This document shows, one piece after another, positions 18,213 to 24,990 of a stretch of 32,033 nucleotides of DNA (position 1 is its first letter; every line of letters begins with the position of its first letter). The stretch comes from Bdellovibrio sp. Lineage in GTDB: Bacteria > Bdellovibrionota > Bdellovibrionia > Bdellovibrionales > Bdellovibrionaceae. The notes beneath the pieces were generated by a model that saw nothing but the letters and a program-made list of their open reading frames with translations, did no database searches and was not told where the DNA came from. The translations under genes and the position numbers were made by a program. The DNA lies in assembly GCA_013360185.1 (NCBI GenBank), contig JABWCO010000049.1, positions 1 to 32,033 on the forward strand, in the 5' to 3' direction.

Positions 18213-18710
18213 CTATTCTCCGACTAAAGTAATAAGCTTCAGCTGAGGATATCCCGCCATAGAGGCTGTATACATAACTTTTCGTAAAGTTGCGTAGGGA
18301 AGATCTTTATCAGCTTGAAGTAAGATACGACCTTCTTTAACGTGAGGCTTGTCTGATTCCGCTTTTGCGATTTTATCAAGCTCCTGAAACAAAGGTTTGA
18401 TGAAGTTTGCATCTTTGGATTCTAAGTCCTGGGGCAAGAAATCGGCATCTTTCACATCTGCGAGTTTTGTCTGGTCAATCTTTAGCGAGCTCTTCGAAAG
18501 AGAAATCTTTATGGATTCCGTCGGATTTAGCATGGATGAAGACGCAGGTAAGCGAATTTCGCTGTCAGGCGTAATCTGTATCTCGGCAGTTGAATATGTT
18601 TGCAGCAAGAACACCAGCATGATCGTGAACATGTCTGTCATCGAGGTGATGTTCAGGGTGAACGTTGAGTTTTTCTTTATATTTGGTTCATATCTACGAC
18701 GGCGTGACAT
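18213..18710 (-). CDS. ExbD/TolR-family protein with intact membrane aspartate (AglS-like)
   Basis: A 165-residue single-span inner-membrane protein. A basic cytoplasmic N-terminus (MSRRRRYEP) precedes one membrane helix at about 20-42, in which TSMTDMFTIMLVFLL carries the conserved aspartate that takes up ions in ExbD, TolR and MotB-like stators. The rest is a periplasmic domain ending with the ExbD-type LLQADKDLPYATLRKVMYTA stretch. In Myxococcus the AglR-AglQ-AglS proteins form a proton-driven gliding motor with one TolQ-type and two TolR-type subunits, the arrangement seen here. It is separated from the other ExbD-like gene by 3 nt and from the large TPR gene by 4 nt, so translation is probably coupled. 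Confidence 0.9.
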   Translation of the reverse strand: MSRRRRYEPNIKKNSTFTLNITSMTDMFTIMLVFLLQTYSTAEIQITPDSEIRLPASSSMLNPTESIKISLSKSSLKIDQTKLADVKDADFLPQDLESKDANFIKPLFQELDKIAKAESDKPHVKEGRILLQADKDLPYATLRKVMYTASMAGYPQLKLITLVGE

Positions 18711-18713
18711 AGA

Positions 18714-19259
18714 TTAGCCCTCCATCATGTTGGCAAAAACAATTTCTGGAAACATATAGTTCGTTTCCACGTTTTTGCCCTGTTTGGTGTCGTACACGGG
18801 GAACTTAGTGTTTGTGTCACGAGCTTGACGAGCCTCGTCCATCACTTTAACGACATCGTTATAAGGAACAGCGCCATCGGGACTTAATTCAATTTTGAAA
18901 ACGTCAGGATGGGCTTTCTTAACCGCAACTAACTTCTGATGTAAAGTTGCATAATCAAAGGCGCCATCTTTCAATGGAACTGTTTCGACTACGTCTTTGC
19001 CTTTTTCGGTAATGACGATATGAAATCCTTCTTTAGCGACAACTTCCACGGCAACGTTGGTGACGGTGGGCTGTTGTTCTTGGCGTTGGATCGCCTCGTT
19101 TACAACCTGTGGAAGTTCGGATTCAATGACCATCATTTGCACGAAAGCAGAGGACACTAGAAGTACTGGCACTAGCTTCACCATCACGGCAAGCAGGGGA
19201 GCCAAGTCCAACTCGAATTCGCTGTTGTGATTCACTTTAATTTTCTTAGTGCGTCTCAT
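18714..19259 (-). CDS. ExbD/TolR-family protein lacking the membrane aspartate (AglQ-like position)
   Basis: A 181-residue single-span protein with the ExbD/TolR layout: basic N-terminus (MRRTKKIKV), one membrane helix at about 20-44, and a periplasmic domain with the LSPDGAVPYNDVVKVMDEAR stretch typical of ExbD. The helix reads APLLAVMVKLVPVLL where the family has a TPLVDVMLVLL-type sequence. The conserved ion-carrying aspartate is therefore replaced by alanine, and a lysine appears four residues later. The nearest acidic residue is the Asp in ELDLAPLL, outside or at the edge of the helix. It may act as a structural partner of the aspartate-bearing paralogue. It follows the ExbB-like gene by 48 nt, across a strong hairpin. 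Confidence 0.88.
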   Translation of the reverse strand: MRRTKKIKVNHNSEFELDLAPLLAVMVKLVPVLLVSSAFVQMMVIESELPQVVNEAIQRQEQQPTVTNVAVEVVAKEGFHIVITEKGKDVVETVPLKDGAFDYATLHQKLVAVKKAHPDVFKIELSPDGAVPYNDVVKVMDEARQARDTNTKFPVYDTKQGKNVETNYMFPEIVFANMMEG

Positions 19260-19298
19260 AAAATTCCATCCTAGCTTAAGCTGTACGTCTTTATTCGC

Positions 19299-19318
19299 AA
19301 GCTTCCCTTAGGAAGCTT
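19299..19318 (-). other. Intercistronic hairpin holding the stop codon in its loop
   Basis: AAGCTTCC and GGAAGCTT form a perfect 8-bp stem around a 4-nt loop, and the TAA stop of the ExbB-like gene lies in that loop. No T run follows on the minus strand, so this is unlikely to be a full terminator. It may instead protect or process the message between the ExbB-like and ExbD-like genes. Confidence 0.55.
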
Positions 19319-20015
19319 TTGAATTTGGTGACGGAGGAGTTGCCGTTGGCGCCGTCATATTGTCCGGGTAGACATTTTGACGAGTCAAACTTGGGATATG
19401 AGCACTAGTTAAAAGTTCAGCAAGCTTTGAGCACTTCTCTTGCATTTGCTCGATCAGTTGATTTTGACGAGCTGTCAAGACAGAGAAGAACACCATCGCC
19501 GGGATTGCCACGGCAAGACCCAAAGCTGTTGTATACATCGATACCGAGATACCGTGTGCTAACAAAGCTTGTTTTTGCGCTGGATCGGCTGTCGCGACCG
19601 CTTGGAACGAAAGGATCAGACCGTGGATGGTACCAAGAAGACCCAACAAAGTTGCCACGTTGGCAAGCATCGAAAGGTAATGTAAACGTTTCGTATACAA
19701 AGGAATGTTTTCGCTTAAAGCAATATCGTGCGCTTGGAAAATTGTATCATCATCACGATCGGCTTTTTCAAGGATCGTTTTAAAAGAGTTTGCTAAAGGC
19801 TTTTTATCTAACTGTGCGCAAAGCAATAAAGCTTCATCCAGTTTTTTCGCTAAAACTAGATTCTGTATTTTGCCCATGAACTCGTCGACATTCATCGCAT
19901 AGTCTTTGTAAAGAGCGCGAGCGCGTTCTGCAACCAGAACTAGTGAACCGATGCCCACTACTAGGATGCACCAGCCTACGAAGCCAGAATCGTTCATAAA
20001 ATTAAGAAATGCCAT
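19308..20015 (-). CDS. MotA/TolQ/ExbB proton-channel family protein (AglR-like)
   Basis: The channel-forming subunit of an ion-driven inner-membrane motor. From the ATG at 20015 it has 235 residues, with a first membrane helix near the N-terminus (GWCILVVGIGSLVLVAE), a cytoplasmic loop of about 80 residues, and two further helices carrying the family signature GLLGTIHGLILSF, then MYTTALGLAVAIPAMVFF. Three spans and this loop order are typical of TolQ/ExbB. A start eight codons upstream is possible, but the chosen ATG has an AAGGGGG Shine-Dalgarno about 6 nt away. The start overlaps the end of the GYF-PilZ gene by 14 nt. Two ExbD-like genes follow, matching the AglR-AglQ-AglS order of Myxococcus. 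Confidence 0.92.
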   Translation of the reverse strand: MAFLNFMNDSGFVGWCILVVGIGSLVLVAERARALYKDYAMNVDEFMGKIQNLVLAKKLDEALLLCAQLDKKPLANSFKTILEKADRDDDTIFQAHDIALSENIPLYTKRLHYLSMLANVATLLGLLGTIHGLILSFQAVATADPAQKQALLAHGISVSMYTTALGLAVAIPAMVFFSVLTARQNQLIEQMQEKCSKLAELLTSAHIPSLTRQNVYPDNMTAPTATPPSPNSKAS

Positions 20016-20607
20016 TTGTTTCCCCCTTGGAGCCGTCACCGTGCGTCCATTTAGTTAGCTGATTCGAACCCTGATCTTGCACTTGGAGGAAACGAACTGC
20101 GTAATGCAAACCAGATTTAACATTAAGTCGTTGCTTGGAATAATTCTTACGAACTACTTCACAAAGCACATTGAACGGCTGAGGATTCACCTCGGACGTT
20201 CTAAAATTCAAAAGAACTTTTTGCCCTGGTAAGAGCAATGGATCATTTAACAAAACCAAAGCACCGTTTTCGCTGACGCTCAAGGTTTGACCGTCAAAGA
20301 ACGTGTGGTCGTTGTGTGCATACACTGGCGTCGACAAATCCACGCGTGGGAATTGACGAGCTTTAAAGGCGCCCGACAGATGATCTTTTGTTTCGATCAA
20401 GCGGCACAAGCGGTCTTTTGAAAACTCTTGCAGGTCACCAACCAGTGTCCAGTTGTCGATGTGTGAAGCCCATACATAGTTGTAATCATAGAGCTCGCCA
20501 TTTTGGATCATCGAGATCAAGGCTTTGTATTCGTAAGGACCATATTTCATGTCCCCACGAAGGATGTACCATTGAGCTGTATTTGATGCTGCTTGCGCCG
20601 TGCTCAT
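20002..20607 (-). CDS. GYF-PilZ fusion protein
   Basis: A 201-residue cytoplasmic protein with two domains. Residues 11-62 match a GYF_2-type fold (QWYILRGDMKYGPY, then NWTLVGD), which usually binds proline-rich peptides. Residues 80-180 form a PilZ domain with RQFPR (Arg84, Arg88) matching RxxxR and SVSENG (110-115) close to D/NxSxxG, the first position being Ser. Cyclic di-GMP binding is therefore plausible. It overlaps the ExbB-like gene by 14 nt, so it is made together with the motor. A GYF domain also occurs in Myxococcus AgmX/GltJ. A c-di-GMP-responsive adaptor touching the Pro-rich FHA-TonB protein or another motor partner is an inference. Confidence 0.85.
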   Translation of the reverse strand: MSTAQAASNTAQWYILRGDMKYGPYEYKALISMIQNGELYDYNYVWASHIDNWTLVGDLQEFSKDRLCRLIETKDHLSGAFKARQFPRVDLSTPVYAHNDHTFFDGQTLSVSENGALVLLNDPLLLPGQKVLLNFRTSEVNPQPFNVLCEVVRKNYSKQRLNVKSGLHYAVRFLQVQDQGSNQLTKWTHGDGSKGETNGIS

Positions 20608-20621
20608 TCGTTCAGCTCCTC

Positions 20622-21689
20622 TTACAGTTTGATCGACTTAGGATAGAAGTCGATTTGAATATTTGCGTTTGCACCTGGCACAGAGGTTCCGTGGAAGGTG
20701 ATCGTTAAGTCTGAAGCGTTGTATGTCCAGCCGTTCACAGCGTCGGGTTGTACAGTCACGCCATCAACAGTTACGGCGATCGTATCAACTTGCGGTTCAC
20801 GCGAAAGTTTGAATACGGCTGACAACTGAATGATAGAGTCAGAGATCAACTCTAAAGTTTCTCCGAAGTTAGAACACAATGAACCCTTTACGCCGCCAGT
20901 TAAGTCGGCAAGTTGTGGCAAACGTGTTGAGATCTTGCGTAAGAAACCATCTGTTGAAAGTTGTGTCTTACAAGCTGTATCGGGAACAGAGATCGTGCTA
21001 ACAGAATAGTTTTTGCCGTACACCGATGTTTTGGTGAAGGTATCTAAAAAGTCGACATAACTTTGTACTGTAAAGTTTTTGCTGGCGTCTTCAAAAGCTG
21101 TTGCTGAAGAACCAGAGAAGTCCTCTTCGTCACTGACGATGATAACAGCTAAGAACGCGTCATCACGGCGGAAGGCAGAGTTGTTCGGCTCAAGGAGAGT
21201 TTGTTTAAAGCTTTCGAAAGCTCTTTCATCACCGTTACCGATAGTTCCCTGTTTGATATTGGTCGAAAATACTGAATTCAGATCAGCTGTTGTTTTGTCC
21301 ATCACGAACACGCCAGAATGTGTTTCGATTTTCGGACTTGTTTGCAAGATGGCACCATCTTTAATGCGGGCTTTGATACTGCCGGCATCAAATTGTTTTT
21401 CCCAAGCTTCGGTTGTCGTGACGGCCATGCGGAAGTCGTAATTAGATTGATTGAAGCGCTCGATGAAGGCTTGGAAGTTAGAAGCTAGATTGTTTTGTGA
21501 TGTCTCCATAGATCCGGAGTTGTCGACAACCCAAAGGATATCGATCTTCTTCGGAATAAAGACAGCCTGCTGTTTGTAATCCTCAGCGTCTGCTAATAAC
21601 GAGAAAGAATCAGCACCCTTGTTACATCCTGCTAACATAGCAACTGCCGAAACGGCGATCACTGTTTTGCGTGCGATTTGATTCATCAT
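20622..21689 (-). CDS. von Willebrand factor A-domain lipoprotein, first gene of the operon
   Basis: A 355-residue predicted lipoprotein. The signal peptide ends in the lipobox LAGC (lipidated Cys22, Asn at +2). From about residue 48 a VWA domain begins, with the metal-binding MIDAS motif DNSGS (56-60) in ILWVVDNSGSM and a later acidic VSDEEDF stretch. VWA domains bind metal-dependent protein partners, often surface adhesins or matrix. The C-terminal 80 residues form a beta-rich domain ending FYPKSIKL. An AGGAGGG Shine-Dalgarno lies 8 nt before the first of two adjacent ATGs. It leads the motor operon with a 14-nt gap to the next gene. A surface adhesin or an assembly factor for the machine is possible; its substrate is unknown. 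Confidence 0.88.
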   Translation of the reverse strand: MMNQIARKTVIAVSAVAMLAGCNKGADSFSLLADAEDYKQQAVFIPKKIDILWVVDNSGSMETSQNNLASNFQAFIERFNQSNYDFRMAVTTTEAWEKQFDAGSIKARIKDGAILQTSPKIETHSGVFVMDKTTADLNSVFSTNIKQGTIGNGDERAFESFKQTLLEPNNSAFRRDDAFLAVIIVSDEEDFSGSSATAFEDASKNFTVQSYVDFLDTFTKTSVYGKNYSVSTISVPDTACKTQLSTDGFLRKISTRLPQLADLTGGVKGSLCSNFGETLELISDSIIQLSAVFKLSREPQVDTIAVTVDGVTVQPDAVNGWTYNASDLTITFHGTSVPGANANIQIDFYPKSIKL

Positions 21690-22086
21690 ACGGTTTGCCC
21701 TCCTGAGCGTCCCACGTCCACATTTTTTGCTTGAATAGAGTTTCGTGCAAAATTACTGAAAACTAAAGTTACTGCTAACTACGTGGATTTGTTTTTTTAT
21801 TTTTAATGAGTATTATTCTGAGACGCGCTAAGTATTTGAAATTCATTTGGATTGATAACTTAGGCAATTTTCGAAAATTATTCTTCTGTCTAGGTCCTCG
21901 ACATTTTCTGAAGACTTCTCAAGGGGAAGCCAGGCCAAGTCTGCGTGATATTGGGAAGTTTTGAATTACTGACGAACTTTTTGTCGGGCCACTAAGCGGA
22001 ACTCTCGGTTGTTTCGGCTTATAAAGTCGGGGAATGCAGGAGGAGTGGGCCTTGCGGAGAGATATCGCTGCGGGAAGCGGTCGCCT

Positions 22087-22204
22087 CTTGTACTTGTACT
22101 TGTACTTGTACTTGTACTTGTACTTGTACTTGTACTTGTACTTGTACTTGTACTTGTACTTGTACTTGTACTTGTACTTGTACTTGTACTTGTACTTGTA
22201 CTTG
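22087..22204. repeat. CTTGTA hexanucleotide tandem array, 19 full copies plus CTTG
   Basis: A perfect, uninterrupted 6-bp tandem repeat of 118 bp. No frame on either strand contains a stop, and any copy-number change keeps the frame. It lies about 400 bp upstream of the VWA gene and 340 bp upstream of the HNH gene. The perfect array suggests recent expansion and likely length variation between strains. Confidence 0.98.
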
Positions 22205-22445
22205 AGGCATAAATTTTGAATTTAGGCATTTAAAAAAAAGTAACGCAGCATTTATTTGAAAATAATATTTGACGTATTTTTCTTCGTTCCAATTCTGCCT
22301 ATTGAGTGAGTTTCCGCGTGTTTTGATTTTTCAAAAAGACAGCCCTAAGATCGTTGCCTATAGAGGCGTTTAGAACCATGTGCTCTTGTTTATTTTGTCT
22401 CCTGATCTTTGCGTAAAATCCAGCTCTTAAAGTCATGTTATATCT

Positions 22446-22462
22446 ACTGCCACGGTGGCAGT
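22446..22462. promoter_or_regulatory. 17-bp palindrome, copy 1, upstream of the HNH gene
   Basis: ACTGCCACGGTGGCAGT has 8-bp perfect arms around one central base. It lies 83 nt before the HNH start codon. An identical copy, with the same three following bases (GAA), occurs inside the HNH gene. It could be an operator or a mobile repeat; the function is not known. Confidence 0.6.
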
Positions 22463-22545
22463 GAATCTGGTGTTACTAAAAAGTAAAGGAACCACGGAAG
22501 CGGGAAGCCTTGGAATTATTAGCTGACTTATAAAGGGCGAACTAA

Positions 22546-23463
22546 ATGAATCTAAAAAAATTAAATAAAATTGAACTCGATCAACGAATCAAATCGTTAG
22601 CTTCACAGGAACGCACGCTTCTTCATGAAATCCTTCTAACGATCAAAGAAATCGATCAGCGTCGCTCGTATCTCGAATTAGGCTTTGCTAATTTATTTTC
22701 GTACCTTGTGGAGGGCGTTGGATATTCAGCGGGAAGCGCCCAACGTCGTATCGATGCGGCCAGGCTTTTATCTGAAGTTCCGGCATTGGGAGAGAAAATC
22801 AAGTCGGGTGAAGTAAAATTGCAGCAAATCTCTTTGCTTCAAATAACGGCTCGGGAGGTTTTTAAAACGACACACAAAAATGTAACGTCCGCTGAAAAGG
22901 AGGAGATTCTTGAAAGTATCGCGAACCAATCCTTTGAGGTCTCCCAAAAAGAAATTGCTAGCTATTTTGATATTCCCGTCATTGAGGCGACAAAGAAGAC
23001 TGTGCAGTCTGACGAAAGTGTGCGCGTATCCGTCACTTTATCGAAAGAGTTAGCCGCTAAAATTCAAAGGGCTCAAGAGTTATTGTCGCATTCGTTGGCA
23101 ACAAATGACTTGGTTACATACTTAGAATTTTTGACTGATAAAGTGATTAAACAAAAAACATCGGTCCGTTCAACTGCCACGGTGGCAGTGAAGCGAGAAG
23201 AACTCGCGAAGGACTCGGTTGGCTTTTCTAATCGTGTGAAGAAGATTGTATTGAATAGGCATCAAGCTTGTCAGCATCGCGATATACAATCGGGAAAGAT
23301 GTGCGGTAGTAGATGGTTTCTGCAAGTGGATCATAAACTAAGTAAATGGGCCGCTGGGAGCAATAGAATAGAGAATGCGCAAGTGTTGTGTGCTCAGCAT
23401 AACAATTTGAAGTACCGCAAAGAAGTGGGGTTGAAGTTGTTGGCTCTGACCTTCCCCCTGTAG
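22546..23463 (+). CDS. HNH endonuclease with 13E12/DUF222-like N-terminal region
   Basis: A 305-residue protein. Residues 1-140 are helical and resemble the N-terminal region of the 13E12/DUF222 HNH group (LASQERTLLHEIL, then SAGSAQRRIDAARLL). A linker (about 200-225) leads to a C-terminal HNH nuclease domain: CQHRDIQSGKMC (Cys242, Cys253), QVDH (His263), an Asn in RIENAQVLC (Cys282) and AQHNNLK (His285). These are the metal and catalytic positions of HNH nucleases, so it looks active. The linker codons include the second copy of the palindrome. The base composition is more AT-rich than the flanking housekeeping genes, fitting an accessory gene. The stop is 1 bp from the end of the transposase remnant, and the last codons may come from the insertion sequence end. 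An AAAGGG lies about 9 nt before the ATG. Confidence 0.88.
   Translation: MNLKKLNKIELDQRIKSLASQERTLLHEILLTIKEIDQRRSYLELGFANLFSYLVEGVGYSAGSAQRRIDAARLLSEVPALGEKIKSGEVKLQQISLLQITAREVFKTTHKNVTSAEKEEILESIANQSFEVSQKEIASYFDIPVIEATKKTVQSDESVRVSVTLSKELAAKIQRAQELLSHSLATNDLVTYLEFLTDKVIKQKTSVRSTATVAVKREELAKDSVGFSNRVKKIVLNRHQACQHRDIQSGKMCGSRWFLQVDHKLSKWAAGSNRIENAQVLCAQHNNLKYRKEVGLKLLALTFPL
23173..23189. repeat. 17-bp palindrome, copy 2, inside the HNH linker
   Basis: This is the identical ACTGCCACGGTGGCAGT, encoding residues TATVAV in the linker between the N-terminal region and the HNH domain. It lies 727 bp from copy 1. Confidence 0.6.
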
Positions 23464-23464
23464 C

Positions 23465-23813
23465 CTAGCCAGTTTTGAGTTCGGAACTTGCCTGTGTTAA
23501 TGACCCTTTCTTTTTTGCATACTCTGATGGAGTTAGACCATTTAGACTCGAATGCGGCCGGTAGGTCTCATACTCTTTTTTCCATTTCAAGCTGAGCACT
23601 CTTGCAACTTCTAAGTTGTCGAACAAGTTGCGATCAAGACATTCGGCTCTGAATTTTCCGTTCAACGATTCAATATATCCATTCTGCTGAGGCTTGCCTG
23701 GGTCAATAAAATGCAGCCGAACACCATTCATGGTTGCCCATCTTTGCAAGGCTCTTGACCGGAATTCAGGGCCATTATCAACGACCAGGGTGGTTGGCTT
23801 CTCGGTGAAGTTT
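23465..23813 (-). pseudogene. IS3-family transposase OrfB, C-terminal remnant
   Basis: The reverse strand reads the last third of an IS3 OrfB integrase core: VVDNGPEF (second catalytic Asp), GKPQQNGYIESLNGKF (catalytic Glu, with 35 residues between them as in DD(35)E), then YRPHSSLNGLTPSEYA. The first catalytic Asp, the helix-turn-helix part and OrfA are absent. The frame runs into the TTAG array, where TAA stops follow at once, so no full transposase can be made. The element is dead. The sequence starting near 23447 (TGACCTTCCCCC) resembles IS3-family terminal inverted repeats and may mark its surviving end, overlapping the last codons of the HNH gene. Confidence 0.88.
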
Positions 23814-23898
<85 letters not shown>

Positions 23899-24050
23899 GC
23901 CCCCCTCATTTCGGGCAGATCTGTTTCGGCTGTTGTGCATCGTGTGGTCATCCCGTGTGCGCTGAAAACCGAGCGTCGTGTTCGGTTTGAGAAGGCCGCA
24001 GAGGAGAATTGTTTTTTTTGAGGAGGGGAAATGGCTTGAGGTTGTCCTTC

Positions 24051-24863
24051 CTATTTTTTCTTTAGGGCGGCCTTCGCTTTTTGCCAGTACGCTTCTTTTT
24101 CTTCTAAACTAAAACTGCCCCAGTCTTTGCCTTCTGATGTAGCAATGCTAACCATTTCCTTAAATCTTTCACTAAAGCGCACATTCGCTTTACGCAAAAC
24201 TTGCTCAGGCTCCATCTCCAAATGTCGGCCCAGTTGCGCCAACGAAAACAAAACGTCTCCCAGCTCGTGGAAGATGTTTTCGTGCACGTCACTGTCTAAA
24301 GCTTCGCGCAACTCGTCGAATTCTTCTTCGACTTTTAACATCACGCCGTCCAAGTTTTCCCAGTCAAATTTGAATTTCTCCGTGCGTTTGCCAATTTTGT
24401 AGGCTTGTTGCAATGCAGGCAACGGGGGGACATTTAAAGCATAGGGAGAAGTTTCTCCCGCAGCGGCTTTTTCTTTTTTCTTTATTTCTTCCCAATTGCG
24501 GATAACTTCAGCAGAGTCCTCCACCGCGACACCGGCGAAAACATGGGGATGGCGGCGCACTAATTTTTCGCTGATGGAGGCAATGACCTCCTCTAAGGTG
24601 AAAGCGCCTCGTTCGGAGGCCAATTGTGCATGCAAAATGACCTGGAATAAAACATCACCCAGTTCGTCTTTGATTTTGTTATCGCGCAGGGGCCCGACGG
24701 GCATTTCAATGACTTCAACAAGCTCGTGGGACTCTTCGATTGCGTATTGAGTCAAAGACTCGTGAGTTTGCTCCTTATCCCAGGGGCAACCATTGGGGCC
24801 GCGCAGGGCAGATACGATCTCGACTAAGGACGCAATTTGACGTAGGTTAGAAGGAGCATTCAC
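24051..24863 (-). CDS. mazG: Nucleoside triphosphate pyrophosphohydrolase MazG
   Basis: MazG hydrolyses NTPs and dNTPs to monophosphates, cleaning up damaged nucleotides and, in E. coli, limiting ppGpp-related stress. The 270-residue product has the family's usual length and tandem domain layout. The first MazG domain has GCPWDKEQTHESL, EESHE (43-47) and ELGD (67-70), which supply the magnesium-binding acids; a HPHVFAG motif follows, then a second domain with EEEFDEL and ELGDVLF. The start is GTG at 24863 with a GAGG about 9 nt upstream; the nearby ATG is out of frame. It is divergent from the HD-domain gene, with a 127-nt gap. Confidence 0.95.
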   Translation of the reverse strand: MNAPSNLRQIASLVEIVSALRGPNGCPWDKEQTHESLTQYAIEESHELVEVIEMPVGPLRDNKIKDELGDVLFQVILHAQLASERGAFTLEEVIASISEKLVRRHPHVFAGVAVEDSAEVIRNWEEIKKKEKAAAGETSPYALNVPPLPALQQAYKIGKRTEKFKFDWENLDGVMLKVEEEFDELREALDSDVHENIFHELGDVLFSLAQLGRHLEMEPEQVLRKANVRFSERFKEMVSIATSEGKDWGSFSLEEKEAYWQKAKAALKKK

Positions 24864-24924
24864 TATAAAGAGCCTCGACTTTCTGATGGAATCTCTTTAT
24901 TGCTAGCACAATTGCTGAGTGATT

Positions 24925-24953
24925 TCGACAATTATTCTAAAACGAGTTAGGCT
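24925..24953 (+). promoter_or_regulatory. Possible sigma70-like promoter of the 7TM-HD gene
   Basis: TCGACA and TAGGCT, separated by 17 bp, lie 37 nt upstream of the start codon. The -35 match is good and the -10 match is weak. It is the best candidate in the divergent mazG/HD gap. Confidence 0.3.
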
Positions 24954-24990
24954 AGGACGGAGTGTGTTTTTAAGGATGACAGATTAGATT

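Larger units (their letters stand above)
21690..22545. other. Long AT-rich intergenic region containing a hexamer array and a palindrome
   Basis: About 850 bases lie between the divergent VWA and HNH genes without a convincing gene. They contain the hexamer array at 22087-22204 and a 17-bp palindrome at 22446-22462. The VWA operon promoter should lie in the first few hundred bases, but no clear -35/-10 pair could be assigned. Open frames across the hexamer array exist only because the unit has no stop codon in any frame. Confidence 0.7.

Noticed and set aside
22087-22204. CRISPR array
   Set aside because: It is a pure 6-bp tandem repeat with no spacers.
21966-22229. An 87-codon minus-strand frame encoding a Ser-Thr repeat, and similar frames (Gln-Val, Tyr-Leu, Val-Leu) over the hexamer array
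   Set aside because: The CTTGTA unit lacks stops in all six frames, so long frames arise automatically. No Shine-Dalgarno precedes the start and the flanks show no family resemblance.
23935-23990. Hairpin AAACCGA/TCGGTTT near 23970 as a mazG terminator
   Set aside because: The stem is only 7 bp with a 9-nt loop, and no T run follows on the minus strand.
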